From the NCBI RefSeq assembly GCF_030704825.1, contig NZ_JAUYNX010000003.1:62001-126000 (forward strand): a stretch of 64,000 bases of DNA, given 5' to 3'. The notes beneath the pieces were generated by a model, which was given only the letters and a program-made list of their open reading frames with translations, was not told where the DNA came from and made no database searches. This document shows, in pieces, positions 17,589-25,037 of the stretch. This DNA comes from Brevundimonas sp. GTDB taxonomy: Bacteria > Pseudomonadota > Alphaproteobacteria > Caulobacterales > Caulobacteraceae. A program made the translations under genes and the position numbers. The stretch's first letter is position 1, and each line of letters opens with the position of its first letter.

Positions 17589-18304
17589 TGGCCGACAGAC
17601 GGGCCGAGGCTGTCCGGGCGCTGGTGCGCCGCCTCGGCCACGACTTCGGGGATCCGGCCCTGCTGGAGCTCGCCCTGACCCACGCCAGCGTGGGGGAGGG
17701 GGCCGAACGCGACGCGCGCGGCCGCCTGTTCGCCGACAACCAGCGGCTCGAGTTCCTCGGCGACCGGGTGCTGGGCCTGCTGGTCGCCGACCGGCTGGTG
17801 CGCGACTTCCCCGACGCCGACGAGGGCGAGATGTCCTCGCGCCTGCACGCCCTGGTCGACAAGGCCGCCTGCGCCCGCGCGGCCGAGGCCCTGGGGGTCG
17901 GCGAGGCCATGCGGCTGTCGCCCGGCGAGGCGAAACAGGGCGGCCGACGGCGCGAGGGCGTGCTCGGCGACGCCATGGAGGCCCTGCTGGCGGCGGTCTG
18001 GCTGGACGGCGGCTTCGACGCCGCCCGGGCGGCCTTCGACCAGGCGTGGAAGGACGAACTGTCCGCCCCGCCGCAAAAATCCCTGACCAATCCGAAATCG
18101 GCCCTGCAGGAATGGGCCCTGGGGCAGGGCAAGCCCCTGCCGGCCTACAGGATCGTCGACCGCAAGGGCTCGGATCACGCCCCGACTTTCACCGTCGAAG
18201 CCAGCGTGGCCGGATATCCGCCCTTGACCGCGCAAGGCCGTTCGCGTCAGGACGCGGAGAAGGCGGCCGCGATCGGCCTACTGCAGCGTGAAGGCGTGAT
18301 TTGA
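17588..18304 (+). CDS. rnc: ribonuclease III
   Basis: 238-residue double-stranded-RNA endonuclease for rRNA and mRNA processing. Seen: FGDPALLELALTHAS, the signature NQRLEFLGDRVLGLLVAD with metal-binding acids, EGVLGDAMEALLAAVWLDGG (second acidic cluster), and a C-terminal dsRNA-binding domain NPKSALQEWALGQGKPLPAY ... GRSRQDAEKAAAI. ATG at 17588 shares a base with the lepB stop. The TTG start of era overlaps its stop, so lepB-rnc-era are translationally linked. Confidence 0.96.
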   Translation: MADRRAEAVRALVRRLGHDFGDPALLELALTHASVGEGAERDARGRLFADNQRLEFLGDRVLGLLVADRLVRDFPDADEGEMSSRLHALVDKAACARAAEALGVGEAMRLSPGEAKQGGRRREGVLGDAMEALLAAVWLDGGFDAARAAFDQAWKDELSAPPQKSLTNPKSALQEWALGQGKPLPAYRIVDRKGSDHAPTFTVEASVAGYPPLTAQGRSRQDAEKAAAIGLLQREGVI

Positions 18305-19248
18305 CCGATACAGAAACCCAGCGAGCCGGCTTCGCCGCCATCATCGGCGCGCCCAACGCCGGCAAGTCCACGCTGGTCAACCGGCTGACCGGAACCAAGG
18401 TCTCGATCGTCACCCAGAAGGTCCAGACCACGCGCTTTCCCGTGCGCGGCATCGCCATCGAGGGCGACGCCCAGATCGTGCTGGTCGACACGCCCGGCAT
18501 CTTCACCCCGCGGCGCCGCCTGGACCGGGCCATGGTCGCCTCGGCCTGGGGCGGCGCCGACGACGCCGACGTGGTGGTCCACCTGATCGACGCGGCCTCG
18601 CACATCGCCGCCGAAGGCAAGGAAGGCCAGGCCGCCGACCGCCGCTCGGCCGAGGACACCGAGACCATCATCGCCGCCCTCAAGGCGGCGGGGAAGCAGG
18701 TCATCCTGGCCCTGAACAAGATCGACGGCATGCGCCGCGACACCCTGCTGGCCTTGTCGCACAGGCTGTTCGAGACCGGCGTCTATTCCGAGGTCTATAT
18801 GATCTCGGCCCTGAGCGGCGACGGCGTCGACGACCTCAAGCAGCGCCTCGCCCGGGCCATGCCGCCGGGACACTGGCTCTACCCCGCCGACCAGTCGGCC
18901 GACGTGCCGATGCGGGTCCTGGCGGCCGAGATCACCCGCGAGAAGGTCTATCTGCGGGTCCATGAGGAACTGCCCTATTCGGCGGCGGTGGAGACCACGG
19001 CCTTTGAGGACCGGCCTGACGGCTCGGCACGGATCGAACAGACCATCTATGTCGAACGCGAGAGCCAGCGCCCCATCGTCCTGGGCAAGGGCGGCCAGAC
19101 CCTGAAATGGATCGGCCAGAAGTCGCGCGAGGAGCTGACCGAACTGCTGGATCGCCCGGTCCACCTGTTCATCACGGTCAAGGTCGACCCGAAGTGGCAG
19201 GATTCCAGAGCCCTCTACGCCCAGTTCGGGCTGGACTACGACGTCTAG
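18301..19248 (+). CDS. era: GTPase Era
   Basis: 315-residue GTPase that binds the 3' end of 16S rRNA during small-subunit assembly. G1 is GAPNAGKS, G3 VDTPGIF, G4 ALNKIDGM, G5 SALSGDG; the C-terminal KH domain includes RPIVLGKGGQTLKWIGQKSR. Start is TTG at 18301, overlapping the rnc stop. In many alphaproteobacteria recO follows directly; here recO is 6.8 kb away, after an accessory block. Confidence 0.97.
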   Translation: MTDTETQRAGFAAIIGAPNAGKSTLVNRLTGTKVSIVTQKVQTTRFPVRGIAIEGDAQIVLVDTPGIFTPRRRLDRAMVASAWGGADDADVVVHLIDAASHIAAEGKEGQAADRRSAEDTETIIAALKAAGKQVILALNKIDGMRRDTLLALSHRLFETGVYSEVYMISALSGDGVDDLKQRLARAMPPGHWLYPADQSADVPMRVLAAEITREKVYLRVHEELPYSAAVETTAFEDRPDGSARIEQTIYVERESQRPIVLGKGGQTLKWIGQKSREELTELLDRPVHLFITVKVDPKWQDSRALYAQFGLDYDV

Positions 19249-19252
19249 ACCC

Positions 19253-20479
19253 TTGTTCCACGTTCCCAGACAATCCGGGGGCCATCCCCGGCTGGCGATG
19301 GCCGTCATCGCCGCCCTGTTCGTCCTCGCCGCCGGCCTGGTCGCCTGGGCGACCGTGCGGCCCATGCCGACGGCGCCCGAGCCGGAACCCTTGCCGCCCC
19401 GCCCCCCTCTGGTGGTGGTCGAGACCCTGCCGCAACTCACGGCCCAGTTGAACCGCTGGGGCGGCTCGGGCCAGTTCACGGGCGGGGTTCTGGTCGCCCG
19501 GGGCGACGAGGTGCTGTTCCGGCAGGTGCACGGCTATGCCGACCGCAGTCTGATGAAGCCGCTGGCGTTGAACTCCCGGTTCCGCCTCGCCTCGATCAGC
19601 AAGCAGTTCACCGCCGCCGCCATCCTGAGGCTGCAGGACGAGGGCGTGTTGTCGACGCATGATCCGCTGTGCAAATGGATCCAGCCCTGCCCGCCGGCGT
19701 GGGAGCCGATCCGCCTGTATCACCTGCTCGGGCATTCCTCCGGCGTGCCGGACCTGATGGCCCGACCGGGCTGGGGCGTGCGACGGGTGACGCCGGCCAC
19801 GGTTGAGGAATTGACCGCGCAATCCGCGCTCTATCGTCTCCAGTTCACTCCAGGAACGAAAGTCCGCTACAACAACGCCGGTTACAATCTGCTGGGCGCC
19901 GTGGTCGAGAAGGCCAGCGGGAGGCCGCTGCACGACTTTCTGCGGGACGCCTTCTTCGAACCGCTGGGCATGGCCGACACCGGCTATGACGACGGGGCCT
20001 CGGACGTGGTCATGGGCTACGCCAATCTGGCCGGCGGGCCGACCGAACAGCCCGACGCCAATGTCAGCATCATCTTCGCCGCCGGCGCCCTGTATTCCAC
20101 CCTGGACGATCTGCTGGTCTGGGAGCGGGCCCTGCATCGCGGTCAGCTGCTGACCCCGCGCAGCTATGCGATGATGATCGCCGACCACGCCCCGGAGTCG
20201 ACGCCCGACGAACGGGGCCGGCCGCGCCGGGACTGGGGCTTCGGGCTGTTCACGAACAGCCTCGGCCGCCGGGTCAGCCCGGACTTCCTCGACCGCCAGA
20301 TCTATCACACCGGCAGCTGGTCGGGGTTCCGCAACCTGATGACCTACCAGCCCGACGCGGACGTGACGGTGATCGTCCTGTCCAACAACTACCACTCGCG
20401 CGATGCGGTCTTCCTGCTGTCGCAACAGGGCATGGCCGAGGCGCTGGGCCGGCCGTTCCCGACCGCGATGGCGCGCTGA
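19253..20479 (+). CDS. serine hydrolase, class C beta-lactamase/penicillin-binding-protein family
   Basis: 408 residues with an N-terminal signal anchor (MAVIAALFVLAAGLVAW). The active-site SxxK is in RLASISKQFTAAAI, the YxN motif in VRYNNAGYNLLG, and a third motif region near IYHTGSWSGF (HTG replacing KTG). This is the esterase/D-aminopeptidase-like branch of the beta-lactamase superfamily, exported to the periplasm. TTG at 19253 is four bases after the era stop; ATG at 19298 is an alternative start with less basic leader. Substrate unknown; real beta-lactam hydrolysis is unlikely to be predicted from this alone. Confidence 0.85.
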   Translation: MFHVPRQSGGHPRLAMAVIAALFVLAAGLVAWATVRPMPTAPEPEPLPPRPPLVVVETLPQLTAQLNRWGGSGQFTGGVLVARGDEVLFRQVHGYADRSLMKPLALNSRFRLASISKQFTAAAILRLQDEGVLSTHDPLCKWIQPCPPAWEPIRLYHLLGHSSGVPDLMARPGWGVRRVTPATVEELTAQSALYRLQFTPGTKVRYNNAGYNLLGAVVEKASGRPLHDFLRDAFFEPLGMADTGYDDGASDVVMGYANLAGGPTEQPDANVSIIFAAGALYSTLDDLLVWERALHRGQLLTPRSYAMMIADHAPESTPDERGRPRRDWGFGLFTNSLGRRVSPDFLDRQIYHTGSWSGFRNLMTYQPDADVTVIVLSNNYHSRDAVFLLSQQGMAEALGRPFPTAMAR

Positions 20480-20480
20480 A

Positions 20481-21143
20481 TCAGCCCTCGCGGGCCCAGC
20501 GTTCGCGGCGGGCCAGCTCGGCCTCGCCGGGGGTCTGCGGCCCGAACGCGCCGGTGGGCGGCGGCTGATCCGTCCGCTCGAAGGTATGGGCCAGCACGCC
20601 GGTCGCGGTCTGCCGGGTCCGGGTCAGCCGCCACGCGTGAGGTCGCGCGGCCTGGTCGAACAGCCGCTTGCCCGAACCGAGGATGACCGGACAGGTCAGC
20701 AGGGTCAGCTGGTCGATCAGGTCGTGGGCCAGCAGGGTGTGGATCACCTCGCTCGACCCCTGGATCAGCAGGTCGCGGCCCTCCGTCGCCTTCAGCGCCC
20801 GCACGGCATCGGGCAGATCGCCTTCCAGCCGGTGGCTGTGGGCCCAGGTCAGGGGCGTTTCGGGGCCGGCGACGACGTATTTGTTGATGGCGTTGAAGGT
20901 GCGGCCGATCCCGTCGTCCATCCCCGGCCAGTACGCGGCGAAAATCTCGTAGGTCCGACGGCCCAGAAGCAGGTCGTAGTCCTCGCCCATGGCCTCGCCC
21001 ATCAGCCCGCCGGAGGCCTCGTCGAACCAGGGCCATATCCAGCCTCCGAACCTGAAGCCGCCCGTCGTGTCCTCCTCGGGACCCCCGGGGGCCTGCATGA
21101 CGCCGTCCATGGAAACGAAGGTCGCGGTTCTGATCGTGCGCAT
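20481..21143 (-). CDS. RibD C-terminal/dihydrofolate-reductase-fold protein
   Basis: 220 residues with the DHFR-like fold of the RibD C-terminal family: RTATFVSMDGVMQAPGGPEE at the N-terminus, LLLGRRTYEIFAAYWP, NKYVVAGPETPLTW, LLIQGSSEVIHTLLAHDLID and CPVILGSGKRLF. Such proteins are common, usually NADPH-linked reductases of unknown substrate, and are frequently found with SRPBCC and VOC genes as here. ATG at 21143 has GAGG upstream; ATG at 21155 is possible. Last gene of the leftward cluster; its end abuts the convergent serine hydrolase. Confidence 0.85.
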   Translation of the reverse strand: MRTIRTATFVSMDGVMQAPGGPEEDTTGGFRFGGWIWPWFDEASGGLMGEAMGEDYDLLLGRRTYEIFAAYWPGMDDGIGRTFNAINKYVVAGPETPLTWAHSHRLEGDLPDAVRALKATEGRDLLIQGSSEVIHTLLAHDLIDQLTLLTCPVILGSGKRLFDQAARPHAWRLTRTRQTATGVLAHTFERTDQPPPTGAFGPQTPGEAELARRERWAREG

Positions 21144-21151
21144 GGCGGGCC

Positions 21152-22117
21152 TCACTCTCCCGGGACGTCTTCGAAGAGACCCGGCGGCCGCGGACGGGTT
21201 TGGTCGTCCAGGAACGGCAGGATCATCGCCGCCAGCAGGGCCGGATCCCCGAAGACGTCGATGTGCGAGGCGCCCGGCAGGATGGCCAGCCGGGCCGGCG
21301 GGGCCTCGGTCAGGAAGGGCTGGGACGCGCGCGCCGTGTCGCCGCCGCCGCGCAGCCGGTACAGCTCCACCGCGTGTTCGGGCCGCACGATGTCGTGGTC
21401 GCCGACGATGATGAAGGTCGGCGAGGTCAGGGCGCGGATCTGTTCGGCGGGCCAGTCCTGGCCCTGATCCATGACCTTGATCTTCTCAACCACGGAGGCG
21501 AAGGCGTCAGGGTCGGGGGCCAGCCGTTTGAACTCCGCCTCCATCGGCGTCCCGGCGAAGATCCCGGGCGTGATGCCGTCCATCATCGCGGTGAATCCGG
21601 GCAGGTTGCCCGCCTCGTTGAAGCTGACCGAGGCGATGACCAGATGGTCGACCCGTTCAGGATGGCGCAAGGCCAGTTGCAGGGCCGCGCCGGCCCCCAT
21701 CGAATAGCCGACCACATCGGCCTTCGCGACGCCCGCATCGGCCAGCACCGCGGCGGCGTCGTCGGCGAGGTTCTCGTACGTGATCGGACCGGGCAGATCG
21801 CCGGTGCGGGCGTGGCCGCGCTGGTCGACGACGATCATGGGCCGGTCGGTGATCAGATCGGTCAACGGCTTCATCGTATCCGACGACATGAAGGCGCCGT
21901 GCAGCACCAGCAGCGGCGTCTTGCCGGACGCCAGGTCGCCGTGGACGAAATAGCGCACCTCGCCGCCCTCGACGGTGGCGGAGTGCTCGGCCGCCGGGGC
22001 CGTGGCGCTCGCTGCAACGGGTTCCGGGGTCTGCGCCAGAGCGGGCGAACCCGCCGCCGCGGCCAGTACAGATGCTGCGGCCAGTACAGCGAAGCGGTTG
22101 AGAAGCAATCGGGTCAT
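21152..22117 (-). CDS. exported alpha/beta hydrolase
   Basis: 321 residues. A signal peptide (MTRLLLNRFAVLAAASVLAA ... ALA) precedes an alpha/beta hydrolase: oxyanion HGAF in LLVLHGAFMSS, nucleophile elbow GYSMGAG, catalytic aspartate in IVGDHDIV and histidine in GASHIDVFG. The start ATG at 22117 overlaps the stop of the DUF1801 gene by ATGA, so both are translated from one message. Substrate unknown; esterase or lactonase activity is the family norm. Confidence 0.88.
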   Translation of the reverse strand: MTRLLLNRFAVLAAASVLAAAAGSPALAQTPEPVAASATAPAAEHSATVEGGEVRYFVHGDLASGKTPLLVLHGAFMSSDTMKPLTDLITDRPMIVVDQRGHARTGDLPGPITYENLADDAAAVLADAGVAKADVVGYSMGAGAALQLALRHPERVDHLVIASVSFNEAGNLPGFTAMMDGITPGIFAGTPMEAEFKRLAPDPDAFASVVEKIKVMDQGQDWPAEQIRALTSPTFIIVGDHDIVRPEHAVELYRLRGGGDTARASQPFLTEAPPARLAILPGASHIDVFGDPALLAAMILPFLDDQTRPRPPGLFEDVPGE

Positions 22118-22515
22118 CGGGTCTTCTCCTTTTTCAAGGCCTTGGTGGGGTCGCCGAGTTCGGCGTTCAGCGCGACGGCGGCGCGGGTCAGGGCAGTGAC
22201 AGTTTCGGGGTCGACCGCCTCGCCGGAAGCCAGACTCAGGGTGGCCATCTCGTACTGGCCGCCGGGTTTCAACCGGGGCTCGATCCCGCCCAGCCGCTGG
22301 CCGCGCCAGAAACCCAGCAGCACCCGCTGGCCCTCCGCCCGGATCAGCAGGGCGGGGCCGTTCGTCAGATAGACGAGATGACCCCATTTGATCACCTCCG
22401 TCAGACCGTCGACGGTCCGGATGGCGGCGCGCAGGGCTTCGACCCGGTCGCGCCGCCATCCGTCGAGACCGGCCACCCAGGCGTCGGGGTTCGCCGCGAC
22501 CGGTCCCTTTTCCAT
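22114..22515 (-). CDS. DUF1801 domain protein (YdhG-like)
   Basis: 133 residues. WRRDRVEALRAAIRTVDGLTEVIKWGHLVYLTNGPALLIRAEGQRV... carries the DUF1801 pattern (E-x-I-K-W-G-x-P/L-x-Y) with C-terminal KPGGQYEMATLSL. The fold resembles small frataxin-like or cupin-like domains, but no activity is established. It lies inside the ArsR-headed cluster, a setting in which DUF1801 genes are often found with SRPBCC and glyoxalase-like genes. Confidence 0.8.
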   Translation of the reverse strand: MEKGPVAANPDAWVAGLDGWRRDRVEALRAAIRTVDGLTEVIKWGHLVYLTNGPALLIRAEGQRVLLGFWRGQRLGGIEPRLKPGGQYEMATLSLASGEAVDPETVTALTRAAVALNAELGDPTKALKKEKTR

Positions 22516-22516
22516 C

Positions 22517-23008
22517 TCAGCCTCCCGCGGCTGTCACGGCGCGGAGGTGCGCAGCCAGCTTGTCGAGGGTCTGGCTCCAGCCCATCTCCATGCCGCTGAG
22601 CGGGCCGATGGCGTCCTCGCGGGCCTGCACGACCACGGCCTCGAACCGCATGACGGTGCGGCCGTCGACCTCCTCGAAGCGGGCGGTCTGCTCGACCTCG
22701 AACCAGACGCCGCCGTCCGGCAGGTTGATCCAGGTTCGCATGACCAGCCGCTCCGGCTCATCGAGTTCGATGAAGCGGCCGTCGAAGGGATGGTCGGTTC
22801 CGTCCGGCCCCCGCATCACCATGTGGATGGCGCCGCCGGGCCGCACATCCATCCGGACCACGGGCGTGGTGAAATGCTCGGGGGCGAACCACACGCCGAC
22901 ATGGGCCGGATCGGTCCACATCTTCCAGACCAGGGCGCGCGGAGCGTCGAAGGTGCGGACGATGTCGAGTCGCCTCAGCCGTTCGGGGATGGCGGCGGCG
23001 ACGGTCAC
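22517..23008 (-). CDS. SRPBCC/AHSA1-domain protein (third copy in cluster)
   Basis: 163 residues: LDIVRTFDAPRALVWKMWTD, VGVWFAPEHFTTPVV, DVRPGGAIHMVMRGPDGTDH, then MRFEAVV and GMEMGWSQTLDKLAAHL. This is the START-like AHSA1 fold, a helix-grip barrel with a hydrophobic pocket. GTG at 23008 is the start. It is paralogous to the two SRPBCC genes upstream in the cluster (same order of FDAPR, W-x-x-W-T, RPGG and GW motifs) but clearly diverged, so three separate ligands are possible. Confidence 0.88.
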   Translation of the reverse strand: MTVAAAIPERLRRLDIVRTFDAPRALVWKMWTDPAHVGVWFAPEHFTTPVVRMDVRPGGAIHMVMRGPDGTDHPFDGRFIELDEPERLVMRTWINLPDGGVWFEVEQTARFEEVDGRTVMRFEAVVVQAREDAIGPLSGMEMGWSQTLDKLAAHLRAVTAAGG

Positions 23009-23045
23009 GAGACCGTCTCCGCGATCCGGAAGGCGGCGGGCGTCT

Positions 23046-23477
23046 TCACTTCGGCATTTCCGGATTGGTGTTGACCATCCACGGCACGCCGAACCTGTCG
23101 ATCAGGGAGCCAAAGCCGGGCGACCAGAAGGTCGCCTCGAACGGCATCGCCACCTTGCCGCCCTCGGCCAGGGCGTCGAACCAGCGGCGCGCCTCGGCCG
23201 CGTCGTCGGTGTGCAGGGTCACGTCGAAGCCGTTCCTGGGCTTGTCGACGTTCGGGGCCCAGTCGACATCCATGTCCGCGCCCATGATCGCCTGGTCGCC
23301 GACCTGCAGCCAGCAGTGCATCAGCCAGTCCTTGTACTTCGGATCGCTGATCGGCATGTCGGGCGGGGCGTCGCCATAGGGCATGGCGGCGGTGATCTCC
23401 CCGCCCAGCACCCTGGCGTAGAATTCGAAGGCTTCACGGCACTGGCCGCGGAAGCTGAGGCTGGTCACGATCTTCAT
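23046..23477 (-). CDS. VOC-family PhnB-like protein
   Basis: 143 residues: MKIVTSLSFRGQCREAFEFY, VLGGEITAAMPYGDAP, VGDQAIMGADMD, VTLHTDDAAEARRWFDALAEGG and SPGFGSLIDRFGVPWMVNTN. This is the PhnB/3-demethylubiquinone-9 3-methyltransferase-like branch of the glyoxalase/bleomycin resistance fold. ATG at 23477 has AAGGAG nine bases upstream. The role is unknown; members often sit with SRPBCC and ArsR genes as here. Confidence 0.88.
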   Translation of the reverse strand: MKIVTSLSFRGQCREAFEFYARVLGGEITAAMPYGDAPPDMPISDPKYKDWLMHCWLQVGDQAIMGADMDVDWAPNVDKPRNGFDVTLHTDDAAEARRWFDALAEGGKVAMPFEATFWSPGFGSLIDRFGVPWMVNTNPEMPK

Positions 23478-23529
23478 GGTCGTCGCTCCTTGATCGGGTT
23501 GAACCAAACGCTCGACGCCAGGGGCGCCG

Positions 23530-24009
23530 TTACTGAGCCGGGTTTCCGGCGAGGAAGGCTTCCAGCCGCTCGAAGGTGCTGGTCCATCCGTGTCTGTGGC
23601 CCGTCAGGCTGGCCTCGGACTTCAGCCCCTCGTGGGTGAAGTCCATCAGGGTGCCGCCGCCCGGCGCGTCGCCGAGCTGAACTGTGACGAGCGTTTCGAC
23701 CGGAGGACCGTCCTCGTGCGACTCGTCCCATTTGAAGGTGAAGACCAGCCGCTCGTCGGGGACGATCTCGCGGTAGACTCCGCCCTGCCACAGGTCCTGG
23801 CCGGTGTCGGGCGAGCGCAGGCAGGCCCGCCATTCGCCCCCGACCCTCAGGTCCTGGGTGGCGCTGACCGCCGGCCATTCGACCGGACCCAGCCACAGCA
23901 CCATGACCTCGGGGTTGGTCCACGCCCGCCACACCAGCGGCCGCGGCGCATCGAAGAAGCGCTGCATCTGCAGGACGGGACGGGTCGCGACGGTTTCGAC
24001 GAAGGTCAT
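23530..24009 (-). CDS. SRPBCC/AHSA1-domain protein (second copy in cluster)
   Basis: 159 residues: VLQMQRFFDAPRPLVWRAWT, VMVLWLGPVEWPAV, DLRVGGEWRACLRSPDTGQDL, MDFTHEGLKSEAS, GHRHGWTSTFERLEAFL. The AHSA1-type helix-grip fold is clear and the length usual. It has a gap of about 40 bases on each side, without a terminator, so it belongs to the same leftward transcript as the ArsR gene. Confidence 0.9.
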   Translation of the reverse strand: MTFVETVATRPVLQMQRFFDAPRPLVWRAWTNPEVMVLWLGPVEWPAVSATQDLRVGGEWRACLRSPDTGQDLWQGGVYREIVPDERLVFTFKWDESHEDGPPVETLVTVQLGDAPGGGTLMDFTHEGLKSEASLTGHRHGWTSTFERLEAFLAGNPAQ

Positions 24010-24050
24010 CGGGCAGGCTCTTCAGCGGGTCCGGTCGAAGGCCGGGGAGG

Positions 24051-24554
24051 TCAGTGGGTCTTCAGCAGTTCGGCCAGCTGGTCGGCGCATGTCCCCCAGC
24101 CTTCATGGAAGCCCATGGCCTCGTGCTGCTTCATCGTCTCGGCGTTCCAGTGGCGCGCCGTGGCGACGTATTCGGTCTTGCCGTCCTCCCTGGGGGTCAG
24201 TTCGACGGTGGCGACCATGAACGGCTGGCCGGCTGGCTGCCAGTCCGGAGTGAAGGCGTCGGTCGTGATCCACCGGCGGTTCGGGATCGCCTCGAGGAAA
24301 ACCCCGCTGTTGGGAAAACGTTCGCCGTCCGGCCCGTGCATGACGAAGTTGAACACGCCGCCGGGGCGGGGGTCGATCTTCACGTCCGACACCGTCCACG
24401 GCCGCGGGGCGAACCACTGCTGCAGCAGTTCCGGCGTCATCCAGGCCTTCCAGATCTGCTCTGGCGTGGCGTCGAGGACGCGGCGCAGGACCAGGGCGTG
24501 CTGATGCGCGACGCCGTCAGTGATGCAGGGATTGTTCTCAGTTTCTTGGGCCAC
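24051..24554 (-). CDS. SRPBCC/AHSA1-domain protein (first copy, overlaps arsR-like gene)
   Basis: 167 residues: HALVLRRVLDATPEQIWKAW, LLQQWFAPRPWTVSDVKIDP, RPGGVFNFVMHGPDGERFPN, VATVELTPREDGKTEYVATA, GFHEGWGTCADQLAELL. AHSA1-type START-like domain. Its start lies 17 bases inside the ArsR-family gene, indicating translational coupling. ArsR-SRPBCC pairs like this are widespread in bacteria, though the bound ligand is not known. Confidence 0.92.
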   Translation of the reverse strand: MAQETENNPCITDGVAHQHALVLRRVLDATPEQIWKAWMTPELLQQWFAPRPWTVSDVKIDPRPGGVFNFVMHGPDGERFPNSGVFLEAIPNRRWITTDAFTPDWQPAGQPFMVATVELTPREDGKTEYVATARHWNAETMKQHEAMGFHEGWGTCADQLAELLKTH

Positions 24555-24885
24555 TGGGGTCTCCTTTCTGGATTTTCTTGAGGTAGGCGTCGAGGCGGTC
24601 GAAGCTGGCGTCCCAGTACCGGCGGTAGTGTTCCAGCCAGTCGGCGATGCCCTTCATCCCCATCGGTTCCAGCCGGGCCGGCCGCCACTGGGCCTCGCGG
24701 CCCCGGCTGATCAGCCCGGCCTTCTCCAGCACCTTCAGGTGTTTCGACACGGCCGGCAGGCTCATGTCGAAGGGCTCGGCCAGGTCGTTGACGCTGGCTT
24801 CGCCCTCGCACAGCCGCGCCAGGATGGCCCGGCGGGTCGGGTCGGCGAGGGCGGCGAATTTGGCGCTGAGCGGATCGGTCTGCAT
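24538..24885 (-). CDS. ArsR-family winged-helix repressor
   Basis: 115 residues: FAALADPTRRAILARLCEGE, ASVNDLAEPFDMSLPAVSKHLKVLEKAGLI ... (helix-turn-helix and wing) then REAQWRPARLEPMGM and a long C-terminal helix LEHYRRYWDASFDRLDAYLK. It has no cysteine metal-site motif, so it is of the metal-independent subgroup that is usually paired with SRPBCC genes. It heads the eight-gene leftward cluster. Two 14-bp operator-like sites lie 17 and 55 bases upstream of its start, consistent with autorepression. Confidence 0.93.
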   Translation of the reverse strand: MQTDPLSAKFAALADPTRRAILARLCEGEASVNDLAEPFDMSLPAVSKHLKVLEKAGLISRGREAQWRPARLEPMGMKGIADWLEHYRRYWDASFDRLDAYLKKIQKGDPSGPRN

Positions 24886-24901
24886 GGGCCTGCTTCGTAT
24901 C

Positions 24902-24915
24902 TAACTGTCAGGTTA
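24902..24915. promoter_or_regulatory. operator-like site 1 for the ArsR-family repressor
   Basis: TAACTGTCAGGTTA has TAAC/GTTA arms around six bases and lies 17 bases upstream of the repressor start. It matches the second site (24940-24953) at nine of 14 positions, including AAC and GGTTA, and is followed by the same AAT. The 38-bp period places both on roughly one face of the helix. Confidence 0.5.
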
Positions 24916-24939
24916 AATGCGCCGGTCACGACTCGTTGT

Positions 24940-24953
24940 CAACCGCACGGTTA
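24940..24953. promoter_or_regulatory. operator-like site 2 for the ArsR-family repressor
   Basis: CAACCGCACGGTTA contains the perfect inverted repeat AACC-GCAC-GGTT. It is followed, like site 1, by AAAT. It sits in the gap between the divergent ArsR gene and the NTF2-like gene, so it could act on both directions. Confidence 0.5.
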
Positions 24954-25037
24954 AATAAAATCCGGCAACGTGGAGCCGACGGTTCCCCAAAGCGTCGGGG
25001 TCGCCTAGCGTGGACCCCGGATGATCCGGAGGGTTCC

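Noticed and set aside
19253..20479. True beta-lactamase
   Set aside because: The third motif is HTG rather than KTG and the protein resembles esterase/peptidase members of the family; resistance cannot be claimed.
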